DNA from: Aeromonas sanarellii
GTDB lineage: Bacteria > Pseudomonadota > Gammaproteobacteria > Enterobacterales > Aeromonadaceae
DNA: 64,000 nucleotides
Reading direction: 5' to 3'
Assembly: GCF_000820085.1 (NCBI RefSeq)
Contig: NZ_CDBN01000039.1
Location: 25,799 to 89,798 of the forward strand
Positions 37,899 to 46,019 of the stretch are shown piece after piece. Below the pieces are notes generated by a model, which did no database searches, was not told the DNA's origin, and worked only from the letters and a program-made list of their open reading frames with translations. The translations under genes and the position numbers were made by a program. Position 1 is the stretch's first letter; each line of letters starts with the position of its first letter.

Positions 37899-38867
37899 TC
37901 AGAGACGGATCCCGAGGGACTGGCGCAGATAGGCGCCCGCACCGAGCAGGCCCGGACCTTCGTGGGTGATGAGGAACACGGGGATGTCCTTGAGGTAGGA
38001 CTTGAAGCGCCCCTTGTCCTCGAACGCCACCCGGAAACCGGAGGCGATAAAGAACTCCTGGAAGCGCGGTACTATGCCGCCGGCGATGTAGACGCCGCCG
38101 AAGGTGCCCATGTTGAGGGCCAGGTTGCCGGCAAAGCGCCCCATCAGCACGCAGAAGAGGCTCAGGGTACGGCGACAATCCAGGCATTCCCCCGCCAGCG
38201 CCCGCTCCGTGATGTCCTTGGGTTCGAACGCCTCGGGCTCCCGGCCGTCGGACTTCACCAGCCCGCGGTACAAGTTCACCAGACCCGGACCGGAGAGGAA
38301 GCGCTCGGCCGACACATGGCCCAGCTCGCCGCGCATCACCTGCAGCACCGCATCTTCCTCTTCCGTGTTGGCAGCGAAGTCCACGTGCCCGCCCTCACCC
38401 GGCAAACTGAGCCACTGTTCGCCGGCTTGCACCAGGTGGGCGACCCCGAGGCCGGTGCCGGCACCATAGATGGCGATGGGCTTGCCCGCCACCGGGGCCG
38501 CGCCCCCCAGCTGGATGCGATCAGCCTCTGTCAGCACGGGCACCGCCATGGAGACGGCAGTGAAGTCGTTGATCACCTGCAGGCGCGCCAGGCCCAGATT
38601 GGCCTGCATCTCGCTGATGGAAAACTCCCAGCTGTGGTTGGTCATGGCGACCCAGTCGCCGTTGATGGGACAGGCGATGGCGATGCAGGCCTCGCCCACC
38701 TTGGCACCATGTTCTTCCAGATAGAGGCGCACCACGGCCTCCAGGCTGGGGTGGGCCAGCCCTGAATAGGTCTTTGCCTGGGAAATGGCGCCGGTCGCCA
38801 GCTCGCAGAGGGCCAACCGGGCATTGGTACCGCCTACGTCGCCCACCAGCGCATGGGTATGCTGCAT
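37899..38867 (-). CDS. glk: Glucokinase
   Basis: The 322-aa cytosolic kinase phosphorylates glucose to glucose-6-phosphate with ATP. It has the ATP-binding [14 protein letters not shown] at the N-terminus, the catalytic Asp in [13 protein letters not shown] near residue 100, [11 protein letters not shown], and [11 protein letters not shown] for sugar binding, all standard for bacterial Glk (ROK-unrelated group A). It is divergent from hexR, whose product controls carbohydrate catabolism genes in gammaproteobacteria. The spacing to hexR is 348 nt. Confidence 0.95.
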   Translation of the reverse strand: MQHTHALVGDVGGTNARLALCELATGAISQAKTYSGLAHPSLEAVVRLYLEEHGAKVGEACIAIACPINGDWVAMTNHSWEFSISEMQANLGLARLQVINDFTAVSMAVPVLTEADRIQLGGAAPVAGKPIAIYGAGTGLGVAHLVQAGEQWLSLPGEGGHVDFAANTEEEDAVLQVMRGELGHVSAERFLSGPGLVNLYRGLVKSDGREPEAFEPKDITERALAGECLDCRRTLSLFCVLMGRFAGNLALNMGTFGGVYIAGGIVPRFQEFFIASGFRVAFEDKGRFKSYLKDIPVFLITHEGPGLLGAGAYLRQSLGIRL

Positions 38868-39181
38868 AACAAACTCCTTCGTTACCGACTCGGGGCGGCC
38901 CTTACCGTCCCGACCTTGTTATTTGGCTGCAATACTACTCGAGCCCGCTTCCCGGCGGCGCGTTTTATGAATGCAACTGTGCGCCCGCTCACAGTGTTGT
39001 TGCTTTGCAACATTTGTAAGCGTTTTCAAGGACGGAATGGAAGTTTGTAACTAAAAACACGAAATAATTAGACATGAGTCATACTTTGTATGGACGAGAT
39101 TAGTTCCGATAAGCGCTTGTCTTGTATAGTCATCGCGGAGATTGGAAACCTGCTTGAGCTGTGAATTTAGTGCACAGACAC

Positions 39182-39196
39182 TGAAGTTAAATTACA
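39182..39196 (+). promoter_or_regulatory. Candidate HexR binding site
   Basis: The sequence tgaagttaaattaca matches the HexR consensus palindrome TGTAATTAAATTACA at 13 of 15 positions. It lies 19 nt upstream of the hexR start codon, so it suggests autoregulation and perhaps control of glk. Confidence 0.5.
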
Positions 39197-39215
39197 AAAA
39201 TGCTTGGTGGTAATG

Positions 39216-40070
39216 ATGAATACCCTCGATAAAATTACGAACAATTTGGAAAGTTTCAGTAAATCAGAGCGTAAGGTGGCTGAAGTGATCCTGGCATCCC
39301 CCCAGACCGCCATTCACTCCAGCATCGCCACCCTGGCCAAGCTGGCGGATGTCAGCGAACCCACCGTCAATCGCTTCTGCCGTCGCCTCGATACCAAGGG
39401 CTTTCCCGACTTCAAGCTGCACCTCGCCCAGAGCCTGGCCAACGGCACCCCCTATGTGAACCGCCACGTGGAAGCGGAAGACGGGCCCGACACCTACACC
39501 GCCAAGATTTTCGAGTCCACCATGGCCTGTCTCGATGCCGCCAAGAACAGCCTGGACATCTCCGCCATCAACCGCTGCGTCGACATCCTGACCCAGTCCA
39601 AGAAGATCAGCTTCTTTGGCCTGGGCGCCTCCTCCGCCGTCGCCCGGGATGCCCAGAACAAGTTCTTCCGCTTCAACATCCCCGTAGTGAGCTTCGACGA
39701 CATCGTCATGATGCGCATGAGCTGCATCAACAGCAGCGAAGGGGACGTGGTGGTGCTCATCTCCCACACCGGCCGCACCAAGGCGCTGGTGGAAATTGCC
39801 GCCCTGGCCCGTGAAAACGATGCCACCGTGATCGGCATGACCGCCAAGGACTCCCCCCTGGCCCGCGAGTGCAACCTGGTACTCTCCATGGACGTGCCGG
39901 AAGACACCGACGTCTACATGCCCATGGCGTCGCGCATCGCCCAGCTCGCCCTGGTGGATGTGCTGGCCACCGGCTTCACCCTGCGCCGTGGCATGAAATT
40001 TCGCGAAAACCTGAAAAAAGTCAAAGAAGGTTTGCGCGAATCCCGCTTTGATACCCCGCACTCCTCCTGA
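39216..40070 (+). CDS. hexR: HexR-type transcriptional regulator (RpiR family)
   Basis: A 284-aa regulator with an N-terminal helix-turn-helix (SKSERKVAEVILASP, ATLAKLADVSEPTVNRFCRRL) and a C-terminal SIS sugar-isomerase domain (KKISFFGLGASSAVARDAQNKFFR, VLISHTGRTKALVE) that senses 2-keto-3-deoxy-6-phosphogluconate. HexR represses or activates glycolytic and Entner-Doudoroff genes. The start MNTLDKI at 39216 is taken by analogy with other HexR proteins; one codon earlier is also ATG. Neighbours glk and pykA are expected HexR targets. Confidence 0.93.
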   Translation: MNTLDKITNNLESFSKSERKVAEVILASPQTAIHSSIATLAKLADVSEPTVNRFCRRLDTKGFPDFKLHLAQSLANGTPYVNRHVEAEDGPDTYTAKIFESTMACLDAAKNSLDISAINRCVDILTQSKKISFFGLGASSAVARDAQNKFFRFNIPVVSFDDIVMMRMSCINSSEGDVVVLISHTGRTKALVEIAALARENDATVIGMTAKDSPLARECNLVLSMDVPEDTDVYMPMASRIAQLALVDVLATGFTLRRGMKFRENLKKVKEGLRESRFDTPHSS

Positions 40071-40074
40071 TCAT

Positions 40075-40092
40075 TCGGGGGTTCGCCCCCGA
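40075..40092 (+). terminator. UUCG-capped stem-loop after hexR
   Basis: tcggggg-ttcg-cccccga forms a very stable hairpin five nt past the hexR stop. Only a weak T content follows (ctgtctaag), so termination would be partial and some readthrough into pykA is possible. Confidence 0.45.
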
Positions 40093-40230
40093 CTGTCTAA
40101 GCCACCGGGCTTGGTGTAGTATCGAAATTCAATCACAGAAGGCCACCCAGATGGCCTGCAAGCCGGCGCCATGCCACATGCTTGACGGGGCAGTATTTCA
40201 AGTCATATCAACTTCACATTGGAGTCTTTC

Positions 40231-41670
40231 ATGCCAAGACGTACAAAGATTGTAACCACACTCGGTCCGGCGACCGATCGCGACGGCATCCTCGAGGGGA
40301 TCATCCGCGCCGGTGCCGACATGGTGCGGATGAACTTCTCTCACGGCACTCCTGAAGACCATATCCAGCGCGCCAACCAGGTGCGTGAAATCGCCGCCAA
40401 GCTCGGCCGCCACGTGGCCATCATGGGGGACCTGCAAGGTCCCAAGATCCGCGTCTCCACCTTCAAGGATGGCAAGATCTACCTCGCCATCGGTGACAAG
40501 TTCATCCTCGACGCCGCCCTCGGCAAGGGAGAAGGCTGCCAGGAGCAGGTCGGCATCGACTACAAGAGCCTGCCAAACGACGTCGTGCCAGGCGATATCC
40601 TGCTGCTGGACGACGGTCGGGTACAGCTGAAAGTGGAACAGGTGGAAGGCACCCGCATCCACACCACGGTCACCGTGGCCGGCCCCCTCTCCAACAACAA
40701 GGGCATCAACAAGAAGGGGGGCGGCCTCTCCGCCCCGGCCCTGACCGACAAGGACAAGGAAGACATCAAGACCGCCGCCCGCATGAGCGTGGACTACCTG
40801 GCGGTCTCCTTCCCCCGCAGCGGCGATGACCTGCGCTACGCCCGCGAGCTGGCCCGCGAAGCCGGCTCCAACGCCAAGATAGTGGCCAAGGTCGAACGCG
40901 CCGAGACCGTCGCCAGCGACGAGGCGATGGAGGACATCATCCTCGGCTCCGACGCCGTCATGGTGGCCCGGGGCGATCTCGGCGTCGAGATCGGTGATCC
41001 CGAGCTGGTCGGCGTGCAGAAGAAGCTCATTCGCCACTCCCGCCGTCTGAACCGCGTGGTCATCACCGCGACCCAGATGATGGAGTCCATGATCAACGCA
41101 CCGCTGCCGACCCGCGCCGAAGTGATGGACGTGGCCAACGCCGTGCTGGACGGCACCGATGCGGTGATGCTCTCCGCCGAGACTGCCGCCGGCCAGTTCC
41201 CCATCGAGACAGTCACCTCCATGGCCAGCGTCTGCGTGGGCGCCGAGAAGCACCCGAGCCTGAACGTCTCCAACCACCGCATGAGCTACACCTTCACCTC
41301 GGTGGAAGAGGCGGTGGCCATGTCCACCATGTATGCGGCCAACCACCTGGAAGGGGTCAAGGCGATCGTGGCGCTGACCGAATCGGGCACCACCCCGCTG
41401 CTGATGTCCCGCATCAGCTCCGGCCTGCCGATCTTCGCCATGTCCCCCCACAACAAGACCCTGGCCTGGGCCAACCTCTACCGCGGCGTCACTCCTGTGC
41501 TGTTCGACGGGGACGAGACCAAGCCGGTCTACGAGGTGTGCCGCGACGCCCTGGACGTGCTCAAGGCCAAGGGGCTGCTGCAAAGCGGCGACATGGTGTT
41601 GCTCACCCACGGCGACAAGATGGAAACCGTCGGCAGTACCAACACCTGCAAGGTGATGATGGTCGAGTAA
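40231..41670 (+). CDS. pykA: Pyruvate kinase II
   Basis: The 479-aa glycolytic enzyme makes pyruvate and ATP from phosphoenolpyruvate and ADP. It has [11 protein letters not shown], the active-site signature KVERAETV with catalytic Lys, [22 protein letters not shown] and [12 protein letters not shown]. The sequence is of the PykA (AMP-activated) type; the C-terminal ending [12 protein letters not shown] parallels the E. coli enzyme. The ATG at 40231 (MPRRTKIV) has TTGGAG six nt upstream; a TTG 12 nt earlier is not used. Confidence 0.97.
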   Translation: MPRRTKIVTTLGPATDRDGILEGIIRAGADMVRMNFSHGTPEDHIQRANQVREIAAKLGRHVAIMGDLQGPKIRVSTFKDGKIYLAIGDKFILDAALGKGEGCQEQVGIDYKSLPNDVVPGDILLLDDGRVQLKVEQVEGTRIHTTVTVAGPLSNNKGINKKGGGLSAPALTDKDKEDIKTAARMSVDYLAVSFPRSGDDLRYARELAREAGSNAKIVAKVERAETVASDEAMEDIILGSDAVMVARGDLGVEIGDPELVGVQKKLIRHSRRLNRVVITATQMMESMINAPLPTRAEVMDVANAVLDGTDAVMLSAETAAGQFPIETVTSMASVCVGAEKHPSLNVSNHRMSYTFTSVEEAVAMSTMYAANHLEGVKAIVALTESGTTPLLMSRISSGLPIFAMSPHNKTLAWANLYRGVTPVLFDGDETKPVYEVCRDALDVLKAKGLLQSGDMVLLTHGDKMETVGSTNTCKVMMVE

Positions 41671-41690
41671 TCGCCCAGCCACCGGCAACA

Positions 41691-41717
41691 AAAACGGCTC
41701 CCGCGGGAGCCGTTTTT
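41691..41717. terminator. Bidirectional Rho-independent terminator between pykA and the RND operon
   Basis: aaaacggctcccgcgggagccgttttt is an almost perfect palindrome with As on one side and Ts on the other, so it works for pykA on plus and for the adaptor gene on minus. Confidence 0.9.
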
Positions 41718-41735
41718 CATGGTGACCAGGCTGGA

Positions 41736-42779
41736 TCAGCCGCGAAACAGCTCCACCTTGTCCCCATCCTGCAGGCTGCCGGCGCCGCGCACCACCACCC
41801 TGTCCCCCTGCTTGAGGGCCCCGCTCACCGCCACCTGCCGGTTGTCGCCAAACAGCACTGTGACCGGCACCCGGTTCACCTTGAGATCCGCGCCACTCTG
41901 CTCCACCTGGTAGACCACGCTCCCCTCGGTGCCGAGCACCAGGGCATCCCGCGGCAGCAGCATGGTCTGCCGCTCCCCCATCGGCAGCGCCACCCGCACC
42001 GGCGAGCCTATGATGAAACGCCCAGGCTCGGGCCTGAGGCGCAGCTCGATGAGGCGGGATTTGGGATCGGCGCTCGCCGCCCGCTGGTAGTAGACGGCGT
42101 GGCTGCTGAGCTGCTCCCCCTCCACCCGCAACCGGGTCTGGGCGGCCAGTTGCTGGGCCCAGGCGATGGGCGCCCGCAGCCGGATGTCCGGCTCGTCGGG
42201 ATTGACCAGCTCCAGCGCCTGCTCCCCTTCATCCACGTGCTCCCCCGGCTGGACGAAGTGCTCGTTCACCACACCATCGAACGGCGCGAAGATGCGGCTT
42301 CTGCGCAGCTGCTCCTCGATCTGGCGCACCTGTACCCGGGCCAGCTGCTCGGCCAGTTCCGCCTGCTCCACATCGTAGCGCGCCTTGTCGTACTGGCTTT
42401 GGGAGGCGCTCTTCTGCTGGTGCAGCCGCTCCAGACGCTGGAACTCGGCTCGGGCGTAGCGCAGGTTGCTCGCCTCCCTGGCTTGCTCCGCCCTGGCCTG
42501 CTCCAGCGAGAGGCGCAGGGTCGCGCCGTCCAGGCGCAGCAGCTCGTCCCCCGCCTTCACCCGGCTGCCGAACTCGGCAACCCACTCCACCCGTCCGCTG
42601 ACCTCGGCGCTGAGCGCCGCCTGCTGACGGCTCGCGACCGTGCCGCTGACCCAGATGCTGGCCCCCGCCTCCCCCTGGGCCACCTCCGCCAGGGTCACCA
42701 TCTTGCTCTGCGCCTGCGCGGGCAACGCGCCCGCCAGCAGCAGGGCACCCACTGCCATCCTTGTGAAACCTTGTGTCAT
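41736..42779 (-). CDS. RND efflux periplasmic adaptor (membrane fusion protein)
   Basis: A 347-aa exported protein with signal peptide (AVGALLLAGALPAQAQ). The membrane fusion layout is visible: a split lipoyl/biotinyl-like domain (SGRVEWVAEFGSRVKAGDELLRLD, SRIFAPFDGVVNEHFVQPGEHVDEGE), a coiled-coil hairpin between (SLEQARAEQAREASNLRYARAEFQRLERL), then beta-barrel and membrane-proximal domains. It links the inner-membrane pump to an outer-membrane channel, which is not encoded nearby. It lies 14 nt after the pump gene in the same operon. Confidence 0.93.
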   Translation of the reverse strand: MTQGFTRMAVGALLLAGALPAQAQSKMVTLAEVAQGEAGASIWVSGTVASRQQAALSAEVSGRVEWVAEFGSRVKAGDELLRLDGATLRLSLEQARAEQAREASNLRYARAEFQRLERLHQQKSASQSQYDKARYDVEQAELAEQLARVQVRQIEEQLRRSRIFAPFDGVVNEHFVQPGEHVDEGEQALELVNPDEPDIRLRAPIAWAQQLAAQTRLRVEGEQLSSHAVYYQRAASADPKSRLIELRLRPEPGRFIIGSPVRVALPMGERQTMLLPRDALVLGTEGSVVYQVEQSGADLKVNRVPVTVLFGDNRQVAVSGALKQGDRVVVRGAGSLQDGDKVELFRG

Positions 42780-42793
42780 CGTGAGCTCCTTGC

Positions 42794-45700
42794 TCAGGCC
42801 CGCTGCCGAATGGCCTGCGGCACGTCGACCCGCTCACCCAGCCGCAGGAAGGCGGGTAGCAGGATCAGGGTAAACAGGGTGCTGCAACTCATGCCGCCGA
42901 CGATGACGGTGGCCAGCCCCCGGTAGATTTCGCTCCCCTCGCTTGGGCTCAACATCAGCGGCAGCATGCCGAAGATGCTGGTGAGGCTGGTCATGGCGAT
43001 GGGGCGCATCCGGCTTTGCAGGGCATCGGCCACCGCCAGCTGGCGACTCAACCCCTCCCGCTCCGCCGTGCGGGTCTGGTGCACAAGCAGGATCGCGTTG
43101 TTGACCACCAGCCCCAGCAGGATGACGAAGCCGATGATGGTGAGCAAGTCCATCGGCAGCGGCACCAGCAACCCGCTCAGTCGCAGCGCCAGCACACCGC
43201 CGACGGCGGCGAGGGGCAGAGTGAGCAATACCAGCATGGCGTCCTTGAGGGAGGCGAACACCCCCCACAGCAGGATGAGCAGGATCAGCACCGCAAACAG
43301 GAAGATGCTGCCGAGGTTGTCCAGCGCCTGCTGCAGGCTGTCGGCATTGCCGGCGACCTGCAGTTCCCCGCCAGTCGGCAGTATGGGCCTGATGGCGGGG
43401 AAGCTCTTGCTCTGTAGGGTCTCCAGCACCTGCTCCATGCTCACGCCGTCCGGCGGGGTGATCATGAGCTGGATGCTGCGCCGGCCGTCGGCCCGGAAGA
43501 TGCTCTCCGGCCCGAGGGCTGGCTCCACCCGCAGCAGTTCGCCGAGGGGGACGATGCGGCCTGACGGGGTCGCAAGCGGCACCGCCTTGAGCTCGTCCGG
43601 GTTGGCCGAGCTCTGGCCCATCAGCATGATGTCGAGCCGCTCCTCCCCATCGAAATACTCGCCGACCCGCAGGCCATCCCCGAAGGTCTGGATGATGGTG
43701 GGCAGGGGGGTGCGATCCCAGCCCACCTCGGCCAGACGCCTGTCTTGCGGCACCAGCCTCAGCTCGGGGGCAGTGAAATCGAGCCCGGGCTCGGGCCTGA
43801 CCTGGGCCCCCGGCAGGTCCTGCTGCACTATGGCCATGCTCTCGCGAGCCGCCTGATAGAGCTCGGGCAGGGTGCCCCCCTGAATGAGCAACGAGATGCC
43901 GTTCTCGCTGTCAAACCCGCCAAACAGGGAGCCTTGGCCGCCGAAGGCCCGGGTGTCCGGGATGTTGACGAGCAGCTGGTCCATCAGCAGGCGCTCGAGC
44001 CCCTTGATCCGGGTCTCGTCCTTTGGCCGCACCCCGATCTGGGCGCCACCCGGGTAGCGCAGGATGTAGTAGTTCTTGAGGGCGGGCTCCTTCTCCCCCT
44101 TCATATAGGGATCCAGCCTGGCGATGAGGGTGTCTATCACCTCTTCGCGCTGGGCCTTGGGATTGACCCCGGGGGTGAAGCTCATCCAGACGTCGATGGC
44201 ATCGCGCTTCACGTCCGGCAGGTAGTTCATCTTGGGCAGCAGCAGCCAACTCGCCAGCACGGGCAGGCTCATCATCAGGGTGATGATGGCCCAGCGCCGG
44301 CGAGGCGTCGCCGTCCAGCGGATCACGTGGCGGGTGGTGCCCTGCCACAGGTTGTCGTAGGGGTCGGTCAGGCGCTCGCGCCCCATCCAGCGCGCCGCCA
44401 CCGCCGGCAAGACGGTCACGGCCACCACCATGGAGACGGTGACCGCGCAGGCGATGGTCAGCGCCAGATCCGCAAACAGCTGCCCCTCCACGTCGTTGAG
44501 CAAGAGCACCGGCAGGAAGATGGCGACCGTGGTCAGGGTCGAGGCCACCAGCGCCGTCCACACCCGGCTGGTCCCCTCCAACGCCGCCTCCGCCTTGCTG
44601 ATGTCCCCCGGCTCGGTGCGGCGGTAGATGCTCTCCAGCACGACGATGGCGGCATCCAGCACCATGCCGACCGCAAAGGCGATGCCGGCCAGGGAGATGA
44701 CGTTGAGGGTGCGCCCCATCACCTTGAGCAGGCAGAAGGTGAGCATGATGCTGATGGGGATGGCGATCGCTATCATCAGGGTCGCCTTGAGCTGGCGCAG
44801 GAAGACCCAGAGGATGGCGCAGGAGAGCAGCACCCCCAGCCCCAGGTTGGCGGTCACCATGCCCACCGCCCGGTTGATGTAGAGGGAGGCGTCGAACGAC
44901 TGCTCCATGTGCAGGCCGACCGGCTCCAGCACCTCCCGGTTCAGCTCCCCGACCTTGGCCTTGATCCCCTCCAGCGCCGCCAGGGCGTTGGCGCCGCTCT
45001 CCTTGAAGATCTGGGCAGCTATGGCGGTGTTGCCGTTCTGGATGCGCAGCACCGGGTTCTCCTCCCGGGCCAGCCGCACCTCGGCCACGTCCCTCAGGTA
45101 GATGGGCAGGCCGTCGCGCCAGTCCACCACCTTGTCCCCCAGGGTCTCCACGTCGTAGCGGCCGGCGAAGCGCAGCTTGTACTCCCAGCGGCCGATGTCG
45201 AGGGTGCCGGCGGAGACGTCCCAGTCGGTGCTGGCCCGGCTGGCGAGCACGGGGATCTCCACCCCGAGTTCGGCGGCGCGGTAAGGGTCGAAGCGCACCT
45301 GGATCTGGCGCTCGTTGATCCCCTCGATGTCGACCGTCGACACCCCGGGGATCCGCTCCAGCTCCGGCTTGACCCGCGCCTCGATCAGCGCCTGGTGATC
45401 GTCGATCACCCCCTTGGCGCCGGGCAGTTGCTGGATGAAGAAGAAGGTGAGGGTGTCGTTGCTGCTGTAGTTGTTGACGTAGGGGCCGTCGATCCTGTCG
45501 GGCAGCCCGGAGACCCGGTTCAGCCGCGAGATGACGTCGAGCTGGGCCCGCTGCATGTCGGTGCCGAGGGCAAACGCCATGTTGATCTCGGTGAAGCCGG
45601 GGTAGCTGTTGCTGCCGATGCTTTTCAGCCCCTGCACCCCCTGCATCTCCTGCTCGATGGGATCGGTGACTTCCGACTCCATCTCCTGGGGCGAGGCGGA

Positions 45701-45856
45701 ACGCCAGCTCACCGAGATGTTGAGGTGGGGACGGTCTATGTCGGGGAACAGCTGGACAGGCAGCCCCCGGATGCTGAGCAGGCCCAGCAGGAAAATAAGC
45801 ACGACCGAGACCGCCACCCAGATGGGGCGTTCGATCGCCGTTTTGGCGAGGTTCAT
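42794..45856 (-). CDS. RND-family efflux pump, inner-membrane permease
   Basis: The 1020-aa pump has the typical repeat structure: TM1 (AVSVVLIFLLGLLSIRGLPVQLFPDID), a large periplasmic loop, TM2-6, TM7, a second loop and TM8-12. The TM4 motif reads GMVLDAAIVVLESIYRR, with one Asp where AcrB has the pair Asp407-Asp408, and the TM10 region reads LLGLVVNNAILLVHQ, without the AcrB Lys940. The proton or sodium relay must therefore differ from AcrB. It belongs to the broad AcrB/HAE family; its substrate is unknown. No outer-membrane partner follows. Confidence 0.93.
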   Translation of the reverse strand: MNLAKTAIERPIWVAVSVVLIFLLGLLSIRGLPVQLFPDIDRPHLNISVSWRSASPQEMESEVTDPIEQEMQGVQGLKSIGSNSYPGFTEINMAFALGTDMQRAQLDVISRLNRVSGLPDRIDGPYVNNYSSNDTLTFFFIQQLPGAKGVIDDHQALIEARVKPELERIPGVSTVDIEGINERQIQVRFDPYRAAELGVEIPVLASRASTDWDVSAGTLDIGRWEYKLRFAGRYDVETLGDKVVDWRDGLPIYLRDVAEVRLAREENPVLRIQNGNTAIAAQIFKESGANALAALEGIKAKVGELNREVLEPVGLHMEQSFDASLYINRAVGMVTANLGLGVLLSCAILWVFLRQLKATLMIAIAIPISIMLTFCLLKVMGRTLNVISLAGIAFAVGMVLDAAIVVLESIYRRTEPGDISKAEAALEGTSRVWTALVASTLTTVAIFLPVLLLNDVEGQLFADLALTIACAVTVSMVVAVTVLPAVAARWMGRERLTDPYDNLWQGTTRHVIRWTATPRRRWAIITLMMSLPVLASWLLLPKMNYLPDVKRDAIDVWMSFTPGVNPKAQREEVIDTLIARLDPYMKGEKEPALKNYYILRYPGGAQIGVRPKDETRIKGLERLLMDQLLVNIPDTRAFGGQGSLFGGFDSENGISLLIQGGTLPELYQAARESMAIVQQDLPGAQVRPEPGLDFTAPELRLVPQDRRLAEVGWDRTPLPTIIQTFGDGLRVGEYFDGEERLDIMLMGQSSANPDELKAVPLATPSGRIVPLGELLRVEPALGPESIFRADGRRSIQLMITPPDGVSMEQVLETLQSKSFPAIRPILPTGGELQVAGNADSLQQALDNLGSIFLFAVLILLILLWGVFASLKDAMLVLLTLPLAAVGGVLALRLSGLLVPLPMDLLTIIGFVILLGLVVNNAILLVHQTRTAEREGLSRQLAVADALQSRMRPIAMTSLTSIFGMLPLMLSPSEGSEIYRGLATVIVGGMSCSTLFTLILLPAFLRLGERVDVPQAIRQRA

Positions 45857-45971
45857 TCACTCTTCCTGAGTTGTTGTTATCGGCCATTCCGCTGGCCTTG
45901 CTTCCTGCCCCAAGGGTGGGGGCCATTGCATTAAACTGGAATTAATCGACCTTGTAAATGCCTGGTTAGAC

Positions 45972-46000
45972 AACAAAAAAACCGGCCACATGGGCCGGTT
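45972..46000 (-). terminator. Rho-independent terminator of fadE
   Basis: Stem aaccggcc / ggccggtt (45980-46000) with a 5-nt loop, followed on the minus strand by a run of Ts (TTTTTTGTTG). It lies 20 nt past the fadE stop. Confidence 0.88.
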
Positions 46001-46019
46001 TTGCAGTGACGCATCAGAC

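Noticed and set aside
43745..45934. Long open reading frames on the plus strand and in a second minus frame over the RND pump gene
   Set aside because: They are shadows caused by high GC content and codon bias; they are low-complexity (His, Gln, Arg, Gly rich), have no family motifs, and the pump gene in the correct frame is unambiguous.
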